Numbered from the stretch's first letter, positions 38,140-47,089 are shown. The stretch: DNA of 64,000 nt from Silvania confinis (GCF_025564085.1 NZ_JAMGZJ010000069.1:1-64000); one strand, 5' to 3'. Notes: generated by a model from the letters alone, not told the origin. A program made the numbers and translations.

Positions 38140-38306
38140 TAATACACATAATGCAGCGGAGAACAAACCTGATATTGCCGCAAGCTGATTGAAAAACAGT
38201 CGATTCATTAGTCAGTTACGCCAGCCTGAATATTAAAATCGCTTTACTGCCAACCACTTTCAAAAAAGACGCCCGCTCAGCCTTGATCAAATCACTCGAT
38301 CGCGGA

Positions 38307-38326
38307 TACTGTATTTATATACAGTA
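38307..38326. promoter_or_regulatory. LexA (SOS) box of umuDC
   Basis: TACTGTATTTATATACAGTA differs from the LexA consensus at a single central base and lies 20 bp before the umuD start. The palindrome extends further as GGATACTG...CAGTATCC. This is a high-affinity, late-induced SOS site, as at E. coli umuDC. Confidence 0.93.
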
Positions 38327-38345
38327 TCCGCTAAAGGATTTGATT

Positions 38346-38768
38346 ATGTCTTTTTATCACCCCGTAGAAGTCTGCCCCGTTCTTGAGCTGCCTTTATTCA
38401 ACAGCCTCGTCCCTTGTGGTTTCCCATCACCGGCGCAGGACTACGTTGAGCAGCGTATTGATCTGAACAAATTGCTGATCAGTCATCCGGGTTCAACCTA
38501 CTTCATAAAAGTGAGCGGCGACTCAATGATCGAGGGCGGTATCAACGACGGCGATATGCTGGTTGTCGACAGCTCCCTTAAAGCGGAACACGGTGATATC
38601 GTCGTGGCCGCCCTTTCTGGAGAATTCACGGTAAAACAGCTGATGTTGCGCCCTTACCTGCATCTCAAACCCATGAATGCGAATTACTCGATAATTCCCG
38701 TTGCGGATGTCGACCAATTTGAAATATTCGGCGTGGTCAAGCATGCGATAAAAACCTGGTACAAATGA
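38346..38768 (+). CDS. umuD: SOS mutagenesis protein UmuD
   Basis: A 140-residue UmuD. The RecA-stimulated self-cleavage site Cys24-Gly25 is present (VPCGFPSPA), as are the catalytic Ser60 (SGDSMIEGG) and Lys97 (EFTVKQLML). UmuD-prime joins UmuC to form DNA polymerase V. The start follows a near-consensus LexA box. The gene is intact, and its stop overlaps the umuC start by one base (TGATG), but the umuC partner is interrupted, so UmuD may now act only as a checkpoint factor or with another UmuC/DinB. Confidence 0.95.
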   Translation: MSFYHPVEVCPVLELPLFNSLVPCGFPSPAQDYVEQRIDLNKLLISHPGSTYFIKVSGDSMIEGGINDGDMLVVDSSLKAEHGDIVVAALSGEFTVKQLMLRPYLHLKPMNANYSIIPVADVDQFEIFGVVKHAIKTWYK

Positions 38769-38890
38769 TGTTTGCCCTGGTTGATGTGAATTCATTTTAT
38801 GCATCTTGTGAGACGGTTTTCAGACCCGATCTGCAAGGCAAACCCGTTATTGTTTTAAGTAACAACGATCTGAGTGGTGAGAAACGTTAG
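38768..38890 (+). pseudogene. umuC: umuC 5-prime fragment, interrupted by the mobile element
   Basis: Encodes the first 34 residues of UmuC ([18 protein letters not shown] ... VIVLSNND), including the conserved Asp6 metal ligand. At 38870 the sequence enters the mobile element and reads LSGEKR before TAG, giving a 40-residue peptide. The rest of umuC, starting at the next codon (GGT TGT GTT ATT), is at 57547-58707. There is no base lost or gained: joining 38869 to 57547 gives a continuous 420-codon frame. Confidence 0.93.
38864..38869 (+). repeat. Left copy of the 6-bp att/core repeat AACGAT
   Basis: AACGAT spans umuC codons Asn33-Asp34 and is repeated at 57541-57546 at the right junction. 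Identical short cores at both ends are expected of tyrosine-recombinase integration at a fixed site, as in Tn554 at att554. The flanking bases differ, which limits the repeat to 6 bp. Confidence 0.8.
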
Positions 38891-38941
38891 TTAATCCTAT
38901 GCTGTTCACATCATCTTATTACTGATGGTCTGAGGAGTGAT

Positions 38942-40099
38942 ATGAGGCTTGTATTTGCAACAAAAGACCTGGCCTTGGCTGGCCGTTCATTTGAGGGCTT
39001 TCCGTTGCTAATTGGATCAGATGGATGGCCAGTTCAGCCGGCACAGTCTTTCCTTTGGCACATCCTTATCGAGTCAGGGGAATCACTAAGCACTCTTACC
39101 TGGGAAGCTTATGGTCGACGTTTGTATGACTATTATGCTTTTCTGGAAGCCAATAAGTTGGCCTGGAACGATGAAACTCCAGCTCATGGCCTTAGCGTTC
39201 TTTCGAGATACAGAGATTGGTCAATCGGCGAACTTGCGCTTGATCCTCGCACGGTGAACAACCGTCTAGCCTTAATCGTGAGGTTCTATCGTTGGGCGAA
39301 GCAACAAAACCTTATAAAGATGTTGCCCTTCAGTGAAAAAAGGGGTCGGGTTGTTCCCCACTCCGGCCTTCTCAGCCATGTCACTCGACAAGGAAAAGAA
39401 GGAAGTAAGGTCTCAATAATGGTCCGCGAGCGGAAACGTCTGACCAAATTCTTAACTAAGGATCAAGTCAAAGTATGCCTTGCCTTAGATGCTGACCCAA
39501 GCCATCAGATACTGTTCCACCTCATGGTGCGAACTGGACTTCGCTCCTGTGAAGCCAGATCTTTTCCTCTCAAATATGTGTTTAATCCTAGGTTAAAGAA
39601 TGGGCTGCGCCGTGGGCAGATGATAAGCGTTGCTCTTGACCCTTCAGATATGCAAATTAAGTATGATCGACCCAGAATCATTGATTTGCCTTGGTCGCTA
39701 ATGGAAGACCTGTGGTCTTATTCCCTTCATCAGCGGGAGATGCGTAATTCCCGTGGCGATGGAAATGTTACCGCGTTATTACTGACAAATGAAGGAAGGC
39801 AATACTCAAAAGATGCTGTCGTAGACATTATGAAGTCCTACGAACGAAAGTGCGGTTTCTATGTGCGTGCCCATATGCTGCGTCACACCTATGGAACTTA
39901 TACTTTGCTTGCTCTTCGAAAAACTAAAGAATTTGAAGGTGAGCCACTAATGTATGTCAGAGATCGGCTGGGGCATTCAGATGTTCAAACAACGATGATC
40001 TATTTGCATCTTATCAATCAACTGGAAGCTCAATCCGTTCTTGCGTATGAAGATGAAATTGACATGATGTTTATGGCTACCTCCATCAATCACGACTGA
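38942..40099 (+). CDS. Tyrosine recombinase 1 (TnpA-like)
   Basis: A 385-residue phage-integrase family recombinase. An N-terminal SAM-like core-binding domain (about 35-125) precedes the catalytic domain. The full active site is visible: Arg201 (VRTGLRSCEA), His311-x-x-Arg314 (AHMLRHTYG), His345 (DRLGHSDVQT) and the nucleophile Tyr354 (TMIYLHL). It starts 72 bp inside the left end of the element with a strong GAGGAG site. The next recombinase begins 10 bp downstream, so the genes form one transcription unit. In Tn554 the equivalent protein is TnpA. Confidence 0.9.
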   Translation: MRLVFATKDLALAGRSFEGFPLLIGSDGWPVQPAQSFLWHILIESGESLSTLTWEAYGRRLYDYYAFLEANKLAWNDETPAHGLSVLSRYRDWSIGELALDPRTVNNRLALIVRFYRWAKQQNLIKMLPFSEKRGRVVPHSGLLSHVTRQGKEGSKVSIMVRERKRLTKFLTKDQVKVCLALDADPSHQILFHLMVRTGLRSCEARSFPLKYVFNPRLKNGLRRGQMISVALDPSDMQIKYDRPRIIDLPWSLMEDLWSYSLHQREMRNSRGDGNVTALLLTNEGRQYSKDAVVDIMKSYERKCGFYVRAHMLRHTYGTYTLLALRKTKEFEGEPLMYVRDRLGHSDVQTTMIYLHLINQLEAQSVLAYEDEIDMMFMATSINHD

Positions 40100-40109
40100 G
40101 GTAAATATA

Positions 40110-41720
40110 TTGGCTCAGCAAAAGAACTATAAGGCAGCTCTGCAACCCGGCACTAAAAAATTAGATCCTGCCGGTGAAAATATCAGAATTGACTTACCAA
40201 GAAACCCGAGAAATCACAGGCAGATTGATCATTCTCAATACCTAGGTCTGGGTTTCGACGCTTGGGCAATTCAAAGCATTCATGTTATCAGGGCATTATT
40301 ACAAGGAGGAAACTTCGCTGTCGCCACATTAATTGGGTACTCTGTGACAGGATTGAGAAACTTTCTGAAATTTTTAAGTGGGGACTTAATTGAATCGCCA
40401 CCTGCTACGCCAAGTGCACTAACAAAACGCCACATGGAGCGTTATATATCCTGGCTAAAACTTAAATACCCAAACGGTTCGACGGCTAAGAATTGTTATA
40501 CAAGTTTTAAATCACTGGTTATTATCCTGGCAGATTATGGGTTTATAGCAAACGTTCTTGACAATCTCCTACCACCTAATCCGTTTCCTAACAATGCGCA
40601 GAATACAAAAGATGCAGATCCGCTTTCCATGGGTGAGATGCAAAGGTTGCTCAGTGCATTAAAGTCCGATTTTATCGATATCTATAAGGGCACATTTCGT
40701 GGTAATGATGCTGAGAAAATGACAGTGCTGCTGTTAATCACGGCTGCAAGATCCGGTCTTAATACCACACCATTATTAGAGATGGCGAGAGACGCATTAA
40801 CACCACATCCGTTTCTGCCAAATCTTAAACTAATAAACACGCTCAAGCGCCGTGGCAAAGGTGCTCAGAGCAAAACAATACGTCAAACAAATCTGCTAGA
40901 TGAATATAGCTCCATTCCACTTGATGGGGTTGCAGTTTTAAATAAGGCGCTTGCAATCAGCGAACCGCTTGTGCAACTGGCATCAGAAGAGATCAGTTCA
41001 TATATATGGTTATATCGTTCAGGAAAACGTGGGGGTGAGAAAAACATTGTTGCTCTTACGCCGGGTGCTTTGTATGTGTGTAGCAAAAGTATTTGTGAGC
41101 GTCATACACTCAAAAATGATCAGGGAAATCGACTAAATGTCACACTTAGTCGTCTGCGGAAAACAATGGAAAGTCGCCTGTGGAAACTGAGTGGTGGGGA
41201 CATAATCGAAGTGTCTTCTATCATGGGACACTCTCCACATATTGCTGATAACCATTATTTAAAAATAAACGATGAAATCAAGACCGAAGGTGCAATTTTC
41301 GTTGGTGAGGTTTTCCCTGACAAGCTTCGTGGCACCTCAATTACACCGACTCCACTAGGCGGCTGCAAAGACAGCTTTTATGGCAGTTTGGCTCCTAAGG
41401 ATGGTATCAATCATTGTTCTGAGTTCATTCACTGTCTCAGTTGTCCTAGCTTTGTAATTGTCGGAACTCTGGATGATTTATATCGGCTGTTTAGCTACCA
41501 ACAATTTTTATATTCCGAAGTCGAATACTTTCTAACTGATGAGTGGAACGCATGGCACAAGCGGCAGTTTAATTTTATTCGAGCGATAGATGATTTCACT
41601 TCCCGAAAGTTTGATCTTGCATTGGTCTCGCAAGCAAGGGCCAAAGCTGAATCCTCTCCGCACTTATTCTGGAGTAAAAAGATCGAGTTCATGAGGAAAA
41701 AATTAGGTGGTGAAATTTGA
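40110..41720 (+). CDS. Tyrosine recombinase 2
   Basis: A 536-residue recombinase-family protein starting at TTG after GAGGTAAA. Candidate catalytic residues are Arg214 (TAARSGLNTT), Ser347-x-x-Arg350 (TLSRLRKT, where His is more usual), His374 (IMGHSPHIAD) and Tyr383 (NHYLK). The C-terminal ~130 residues contain a Cys/His group (GGCKDSF, HCSEFIHCLSCPSF) that may bind zinc. Its stop overlaps the start of recombinase 3 (TTGA). Tn554 has two recombinases; this second of three is the additional type found in three-recombinase modules. Confidence 0.82.
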   Translation: MAQQKNYKAALQPGTKKLDPAGENIRIDLPRNPRNHRQIDHSQYLGLGFDAWAIQSIHVIRALLQGGNFAVATLIGYSVTGLRNFLKFLSGDLIESPPATPSALTKRHMERYISWLKLKYPNGSTAKNCYTSFKSLVIILADYGFIANVLDNLLPPNPFPNNAQNTKDADPLSMGEMQRLLSALKSDFIDIYKGTFRGNDAEKMTVLLLITAARSGLNTTPLLEMARDALTPHPFLPNLKLINTLKRRGKGAQSKTIRQTNLLDEYSSIPLDGVAVLNKALAISEPLVQLASEEISSYIWLYRSGKRGGEKNIVALTPGALYVCSKSICERHTLKNDQGNRLNVTLSRLRKTMESRLWKLSGGDIIEVSSIMGHSPHIADNHYLKINDEIKTEGAIFVGEVFPDKLRGTSITPTPLGGCKDSFYGSLAPKDGINHCSEFIHCLSCPSFVIVGTLDDLYRLFSYQQFLYSEVEYFLTDEWNAWHKRQFNFIRAIDDFTSRKFDLALVSQARAKAESSPHLFWSKKIEFMRKKLGGEI

Positions 41721-43564
41721 ACGCAAGAAGCGTTAATGCAATGTTGAAAGCATATGATGTCCTCATCGCCCAGCCAGCTACAGCTAATGGACTAACTACT
41801 GCAGAGCGGAATGCAATTGTGATCAGCGCAATAGTTAATGAAGATGGCGAAACGTTGGTTCTCAGCCGTTTTGGTGATCCACAGTGGGATTTGCGCCCGT
41901 TTTTTGATCAGGCGAACGTTTCTCACTGCTTCAAATTTATCAACTGGGATATGAGCATGCCTCTGGCTCTCATAGATGACAGTAAAGCTGTTGCTTATGC
42001 TTGGTTTAAGAGAGGAATGCCTGGGTCTAAACCTCCCATCGCACGAGGTATCACTACTTTTGCTGTTGCCAGCGTGATGCCTTTTATCCGCTGGTTAAAT
42101 AATTTGGGAGTTTCAAGTTTTGCAGAAATCAGTCCAATCCATATCAGCAATTACGTTCATTATTGCAAAAATGAGTTGAGATTAAGACCTCTTCCGCTAT
42201 ATGGACGATTACGGATTATTGATTTTCTTTGGGTATTTTCTACCGATATGATGTTTCCCCTTAAAGGTTATCCTTGGGGGAGGTCGACATTATGGCGGAT
42301 TTGCGGAGTTGCCAATATAAAAGGGTTAGAAGCAGCCAATAAAAACGTTGGGCGAACGGATATAATTCCTCCTGATGAACAATCTAGGATCTTCAACTAT
42401 TGTGAAAAAATTGTCCAAGAGATGAAGACTGAGTTGGCTGTTAGTGGCATTGGATATCATCCTAGCGATGAACAGATGTCAATTCGTTGTAGAGATGCTG
42501 TACTTTATATAGTTTCAATCAGTAGCGGTATGCGCAATGACGAGGCTATTGGAATTGAGGTCGGTGCTTGGCGTAAGGAGTTAAAAAATGGAGTCACCTT
42601 TTGCTGGGTAGCCACAATCGAGCATAAAACAGGCAAAGGGCGAGTCGAGTATCTTGTGCCGGAGCTGACATTTGAAGCTCTGAGTCTTTTGGCAAGATAT
42701 TCCGCGCCTATCAGAAAGGAGTTGGAGCAAGAGATTAGTTTGCTTGCAAATAATCAGAAATATTCGAATTCAACTGAACATATTCTTAGGCTCGAAAAAG
42801 CTCGAAAGGATTCGAAGAAACTATTTTTGGGACGAAACAGCCAAGGGGGGAAAATTAAGAAAGGCTTTCACGTTGAAGCACTCAGCGGTGCAGGTTCAAA
42901 TGCTGCATTTGCTCGTATAGCTAAAGCAGCTGGAAGCGATTGGCCATTGAGGACACATCAATGCAGAAGAACATATGCAAGGTGCTTTGTGGAGTCCCGA
43001 ATTGGAAGAACTTCGCTTATTTTTCTCAAATGGCAGTTTAAACACAGCAGCATGAGCATGACCCAACTGTATGCATCTAACCCGCAGCAAGACTTGGCAC
43101 TTTTTGATGAAATCTTACAGCAGATGACAGAATATAAAATTGATTTGATCGAATCATGGCTCGATGAGCAGCCTTTGGCAGGTGGTGCAGGTAAAAAAAT
43201 CGTCAAGATGCGAGCTATTCCTATCAAAGACAGGGCCGCATTGCTTGCCCAAACCGCCCCATATGCAAACATTCGTGCGACCGGACACGGCTGGTGTATT
43301 GCAACAGAGCGAGGTTGTGGCGGAGCTGGATTATACGAGGCAACACGCTGCCCAACATGTAAAAACGCGGTGATTGATGAGCTTTTCGCGGATACGTGGA
43401 AGAACATATACTGTCAACAGCAGGAGTTGCTCAAAATCGAAGATGCTGGGCCTGCTGTAAGACAGCGGGCAGAGCGCGATTTGCAGGTTGCACTAGATGT
43501 CATCACGAGTTTAGGCCTGCCTCCTATCAATGACGATACCGGCGAGGCTGAGAATGACAATTAA
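41717..43564 (+). CDS. Tyrosine recombinase 3 (TnpB-like, large)
   Basis: A 615-residue recombinase starting at TTG, overlapping the stop of recombinase 2. The site AGGTGG lies about 6 bases before it. The catalytic set is present: Arg near residue 273 (SSGMRNDEAIG), His-x-x-Arg near 413-416 (RTHQCRRTY), His near 443 (QFKHSSMSM) and Tyr near 452 (TQLYAS). A C-terminal Cys-rich tail (HGWCIATERGCGG, RCPTCKNAV) suggests zinc binding, as in large TnpB-type proteins. Its end overlaps the start of the TnpC-like gene. Length is close to Tn554 TnpB. Confidence 0.87.
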   Translation: MNARSVNAMLKAYDVLIAQPATANGLTTAERNAIVISAIVNEDGETLVLSRFGDPQWDLRPFFDQANVSHCFKFINWDMSMPLALIDDSKAVAYAWFKRGMPGSKPPIARGITTFAVASVMPFIRWLNNLGVSSFAEISPIHISNYVHYCKNELRLRPLPLYGRLRIIDFLWVFSTDMMFPLKGYPWGRSTLWRICGVANIKGLEAANKNVGRTDIIPPDEQSRIFNYCEKIVQEMKTELAVSGIGYHPSDEQMSIRCRDAVLYIVSISSGMRNDEAIGIEVGAWRKELKNGVTFCWVATIEHKTGKGRVEYLVPELTFEALSLLARYSAPIRKELEQEISLLANNQKYSNSTEHILRLEKARKDSKKLFLGRNSQGGKIKKGFHVEALSGAGSNAAFARIAKAAGSDWPLRTHQCRRTYARCFVESRIGRTSLIFLKWQFKHSSMSMTQLYASNPQQDLALFDEILQQMTEYKIDLIESWLDEQPLAGGAGKKIVKMRAIPIKDRAALLAQTAPYANIRATGHGWCIATERGCGGAGLYEATRCPTCKNAVIDELFADTWKNIYCQQQELLKIEDAGPAVRQRAERDLQVALDVITSLGLPPINDDTGEAENDN

Positions 43565-43967
43565 GTTCACTGGGCGGCAGCCTCTTGTCCGTTCGCGCTC
43601 AAAGACGCTAGATGTCCTAAATAAAGCTATCGATGACCTTGTCGAAGGTAACGCAAAGATTTCCATCGCCTCAGTTGCCCGAGCGGCAGCGGTTACACCC
43701 AGCCTCATCCATAACACCTACCCAGCGGTGGCGGAGAGAATTCGCATCATCATGGGCAAGTCAGTGCGCACCCAGCGTGATTCGAAACATCAAGCGCTGA
43801 TGGTTGAAAAGGAAAAGAATAAGGCTCTCCGTGTGGAGAACGATCAGCTTTTAGAGGAGTTAGCCCGAATTGCTTCTGTAAATCAACGCCTGCTGTTCGA
43901 AATGGCCGAGTTGAGGGCAGTTTATAGTGGGGATGTTGTTTCCATTTCTTCCAAGCCTCGTAGATAG
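43554..43967 (+). CDS. TnpC-like small HTH/coiled-coil accessory protein
   Basis: A 137-residue basic protein. Residues about 25-65 look like a helix-turn-helix (ISIASVARAAAVTPSLIHNTYP), followed by a coiled coil (KEKNKALRVENDQLLEELARIASVNQRL). Tn554 TnpC is of similar size and position; it is not strictly needed for transposition but affects its frequency and orientation. The ATG at 43554 overlaps the end of recombinase 3 by 11 bases and follows GAGGCTGAGA. A longer frame from 43530 exists, but this start is better placed. Confidence 0.75.
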   Translation: MTIKFTGRQPLVRSRSKTLDVLNKAIDDLVEGNAKISIASVARAAAVTPSLIHNTYPAVAERIRIIMGKSVRTQRDSKHQALMVEKEKNKALRVENDQLLEELARIASVNQRLLFEMAELRAVYSGDVVSISSKPRR

Positions 43968-44136
43968 GCTTTATTAGTTGTCTGTGTCATTGGGGCTTAA
44001 TAATCGGATCTTTTATGACGAGCAGGTGACTCTATGAAAACCCTTGCAATGGGCTCCTGTATCTAGGCAGGGAGCAGGTTAGGTGGAAGCCGATGCCAAG
44101 GTTGCTTTTAGAGCAGTTTCGGAACTATAACTATAT

Positions 44137-44164
44137 ACCACTATAAACCCATGGCTATAGTGGT
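44137..44164. other. 9-bp inverted repeat in non-coding gap
   Basis: ACCACTATA (44137-44145) and TATAGTGGT (44156-44164) are perfect arms with a 10-base spacer, in the 43,968-44,247 stretch after the recombinase unit, which otherwise holds no gene I can support. It could be an operator, a terminator-like hairpin or a recombinase/att-related site. Confidence 0.35.
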
Positions 44165-44247
44165 TTGTCGACGGAAGATAGTATGAATTAATGCCTTATT
44201 CTGGTAGCCTGATCGGCTGGGCTTCTCCCTGCTTACTGTGGGCCTTT

Positions 44248-44916
44248 ATGTCTTATCATCGTAAACACCGCATTTTTTCCTCCCTTTCACGACGTAGTCG
44301 ACGTCAGAAAGTTATTCATCTGAAAAACCTTATCCATAATGAACGTCACCGCTGTGGTGGCATATTTTATGATGAGTGTGACTTTACTCAGTCTGATGAT
44401 GAACCTGAACGTATTTGGGAGTGGAGTGATATCTATTTCACCGGATTAGATCCTGCTGACTTTTGGAATGCGGAAATTATCATCGCACAAGTGGCTTTCA
44501 GAGATGCGTATCACTCTCGTGTATTCGATGAAGCCTGCGAGATGTTAACTAGGCAAGAACGTGAAAATGAATTTAAAATAAACACATCCCCTAATTATAA
44601 TCCGCAGGGGAAAATAATCAGTCATACATTAGCACACCGTGAAGCATGCAAATATGATGTTTTCGGTGATCTTACACTTTTTGAATTTGTTGAAAAACGA
44701 GAGCTTGAAATAGTGATTAATGATCCTCCTGCTATTCACTGTGGTTATAAGTTTTTACCTGATTACGCTTATGGGTTAGGCTTGCAAATGATTGTTGATG
44801 CACCTTATTTAAGTCAGCAAGTCATCGAAAACGCTATCGCTGATTTTCGTGACCGTGGTGAACGTGAGTGGCACTCACCAGAGGCTGTTTACTTCCCTCG
44901 TAGCGTTCCTAAATAA
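44248..44916 (+). CDS. Hypothetical protein, element cargo
   Basis: A protein of about 222 residues that I do not recognise. The start at MSYHRKHRIFSSLSRRSRRQ is preferred to an upstream ATG because the N-terminus is then strongly basic with no interrupted hydrophobic stretch. The middle is acidic and rich in aromatic residues (DDEPERIWEWSDIYFTG, LDPADFWNAEI), with scattered Cys and His but no repeated motif. There are no membrane segments. It lies between the recombinase unit and convergent umuC relics, with stops only 3 bp apart. It looks intact and may be a real accessory gene of the element. Confidence 0.55.
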   Translation: MSYHRKHRIFSSLSRRSRRQKVIHLKNLIHNERHRCGGIFYDECDFTQSDDEPERIWEWSDIYFTGLDPADFWNAEIIIAQVAFRDAYHSRVFDEACEMLTRQERENEFKINTSPNYNPQGKIISHTLAHREACKYDVFGDLTLFEFVEKRELEIVINDPPAIHCGYKFLPDYAYGLGLQMIVDAPYLSQQVIENAIADFRDRGEREWHSPEAVYFPRSVPK

Positions 44917-44918
44917 TT

Positions 44919-45969
44919 TCACCTTGCCACTGGTAAGTCTGAATATCGAGTTGTATAAGCGGGAGAAAGCATCTCCCGTTTCATAGCTCAGGTTTTTTCG
45001 ATTCCCTGCCCTGCAAACCAGACCTTTCCTTTTCCAGAGTTATTTAATTGATCGATAGCCTCCATTAAATCTGCACTATTTTTTCGTGGTGAACTATCGT
45101 CAAATAAGTTTAGATGCGCCATGCCATTACTAAAAAAATCAGCAAGCATGACACCAACTTTCATATATCGATGGCCATCAACCCATATCCTCTTCAGAGA
45201 GTTTGTAGCCGAATTTATAATGTCACGAGTATCATTGGAAGGGGTCAGTAGCTCCATGGAAGCTTGATTTGCATAGTATACTTCATTATCTGCACGTGGG
45301 CTGGTACGAAGGAAAACACTGACGAAACGACAGAACTGGCGCTCACTACGCAGTTTTTCTGATGCTCTCTCTGCATAAGCACAAATTGCTTGGTGCATAT
45401 CTGAGTACTGAGTTATTCGGTTACCAAAAGATCTACTGCAGATGATCTGTTATTTTGCTGGTGCAAATTCTTCCAATTCAAGACATTGTTCACCTCGAAG
45501 TTCACGAACAGTCCTTTCGAGAACAACGTTGAAGTGTTTTCTTATTACCCATAATGAGCTTTCAGCCAGGTCAAGTGCTGTATTAATACCCAATTCTCTG
45601 ACCAACACCCCACACATCCTCAACAGAGGTAAGTGCCAGCAACCTGTGCTGACGTTCAATATTCGATAAGTCGACAACGCCACCAGTGCCACTCCATTTC
45701 TTGGCTGCATGGTTAGCTAGCTTTGCTAATGTTTTTGTTTGCGCAATACCAACTCCCACAGTTAAACCTGTATTTTTAAATACTTTGTTTTTCATTTCAT
45801 GACCGAAATCACTTAATGGCATGCAGTTTATTACCCCAGATAAATTAACAAAGGCTTCGTCTATTGAATAAACTTCGATCGAAGGAGATATTGCAGTTAG
45901 CGTCTGCATAACTCTCTCACTTAGATCGGCATTTATGTGGAATAGAAAAGCAACCTTTGAGGACAACAT
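44919..45969 (-). pseudogene. umuC-like pseudogene A inside the element
   Basis: The minus strand encodes most of a UmuC relative from about residue 65 to a natural C-terminus. Recognisable blocks: VEVYSIDEAFVNLSGVINC, TVGVGIAQTKTLAKLANHAAKKW, VVDLSNIERQ, VIRKHFNVVLERTVRELRG, CSRSFGNRI and TTRYSDLPVAR. The frame is broken by a frameshift near 45,600-45,620, a TAA in place of a Gln codon after EEFAPAK (about 45,450), and a TGA in place of a Trp codon at about 44,988. The N-terminal 60-odd residues, including the AACGAT target, are missing. It differs from the host umuC enough to be a separate gene, perhaps plasmid-borne in origin. Confidence 0.85.
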
Positions 45970-45988
45970 TTTGCTTCCGGAAGCTGCT

Positions 45989-46284
45989 TCATCGGATGAG
46001 TGCTATCGGGATATCGCCCCAACGTGTAGTCCATGCCGGACTAAGCATTTCCCGCTTCATTTTCCATTCTGTATTTACACCTTGCCCCGCAAACCACACA
46101 TTACCCAACCCGGACTGTTTGATGCCATCCAGCACCTTCATTAGTTGGACACTTCGCGCTCTTGGTTTGTTCTCGTTAAAAAGGCTGAGTTGAGTAACGC
46201 CATTCAGCGTAAAATCACCTAGGGCGATACCTGCTTTCATGTAACGTCGGCCATCCAGCCAAATGCGGTCGAGCGAACGCATGG
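45989..46284 (-). pseudogene. umuC-like pseudogene B, C-terminal fragment
   Basis: Encodes about 98 residues of the C-terminus of a third, different UmuC-like protein: MRSLDRIWLDGRRYMKAGIA, GDFTLNGVTQLSLFNEN, NVWFAGQGV and REMLSPAWTTRWGDIP, then a stop. Its upstream end is fused directly to a truncated IS3-family gene, and it is followed by pseudogene A in the same orientation after about 20 bp. So two umuC remnants of unlike origin sit side by side in the element. Confidence 0.8.
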
Positions 46285-46801
46285 CTAACCGTATACGCCT
46301 CCGCTCAGTGAATATGAGTCACGGATAAGCGTCAGCAGACGCTGGTTATCTTTATCCCGAGCGGAGACCGGGTTATGCAGCCACGGGCCCGGGCAACGTA
46401 CAACACCCGACACATCGTCATGACACCCCATACAGTGCGGTGCTCATTGATAAAGCGGTACTTCAGTCGGGCTCCCTTGCAAAGTACCGCGCGGCCTTTT
46501 TCAGGATATCCCGTTCTTCCTCAGTGCGCTTCAGTTGGGCCCTGAGCTTCAGGATCTCGCTTTTCGCTTCCAGTAAATCACGGGCATGCTGCTCGCTGTT
46601 ATCGGGTTTAATAGCCCGCAACCACTTATAGAGACTGTGTGCTGAAACGCCCAGCCGGTCAGAAACTTCGGCGACGGAATAACCGCGTTCCGTTATCTGA
46701 CGGACGGCTTCTTCCTTAAATTCAGGTATAAATCGTGGTGTGCCCATACGCTCCTCCTATGCTCAAACTATAGGGCAGGATCGTCTACCGGGGCGGGGTC
46801 A
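46285..46801 (-). mobile_element. Truncated IS3-family insertion sequence
   Basis: The upstream terminus reads TGACCCCGCCCCGGTAGA on the minus strand at 46801, a typical TGA-starting IS3 end. It encodes an intact orfA of 94 residues (46463-46747; MGTPRFIPEFKEEAVRQITE, HTH SVAEVSDRLGVSAHSLYKWL, coiled coil). The start of orfB follows (LKYRFINEHRTVWGVMTMCR), loses frame by a small deletion near 46,380, then continues HNPVSARDKDNQRLLTLIRD up to GGVYG, where it is cut and joined to umuC fragment B. The rest of orfB and the other end are absent, so it cannot move by itself. Confidence 0.85.
46463..46747 (-). CDS. IS3-family transposase OrfA
   Basis: A 94-residue HTH/leucine-zipper protein, the first frame of an IS3-type transposase. 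The HTH is at about residues 20-45 and the zipper at about 60-88 (AKSEILKLRAQLKRTEEERD). It is complete, but its partner OrfB is broken and truncated, so no active OrfAB transposase can be made. OrfA alone could still bind related IS ends. Confidence 0.85.
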   Translation of the reverse strand: MGTPRFIPEFKEEAVRQITERGYSVAEVSDRLGVSAHSLYKWLRAIKPDNSEQHARDLLEAKSEILKLRAQLKRTEEERDILKKAARYFAREPD

Positions 46802-46924
46802 GTCCACGTCATCTGTTTACCAATAGGACGAACGGCACGGGGGCAGTAAATAATGCATATTAAATTGATTAAATTTTAACCTCTCGTGGTAGGGTGATGT
46901 ACATTCATTGAAAGGTTAATCATC

Positions 46925-47089
46925 ATGTCTATCATCGCTCATGCAATGAAGTTCATCGGGGGCGTATCGATGTCTTCCATCATATGCCCTGTTTGCGGCT
47001 TACGTTAATCTCACTCTGCCTCCAAACTTCGCCGTAAGCAGACATTGCTTTGCCCGGGATGTAAGGCCCTGTTTGTCTCAACACGCTAA
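46925..47089 (+). pseudogene. Small two-CxxC zinc-ribbon gene with in-frame TAA
   Basis: From ATG 46925, after AAAGGT, the frame reads MSIIAHAMKFIGGVSM, then ICPVCGLR, a TAA stop (47006-47008), then SHSASKLRRKQTLLCPGCKALFVSTR and a second stop. The two CxxC knuckles (CPVC and CPGC) are in the same frame and properly spaced for a zinc ribbon of about 54 residues, as in small YnfU-type proteins. The internal TAA either kills the gene or would need readthrough. The short gap before (46,802-46,924) shows nothing else. Confidence 0.55.
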
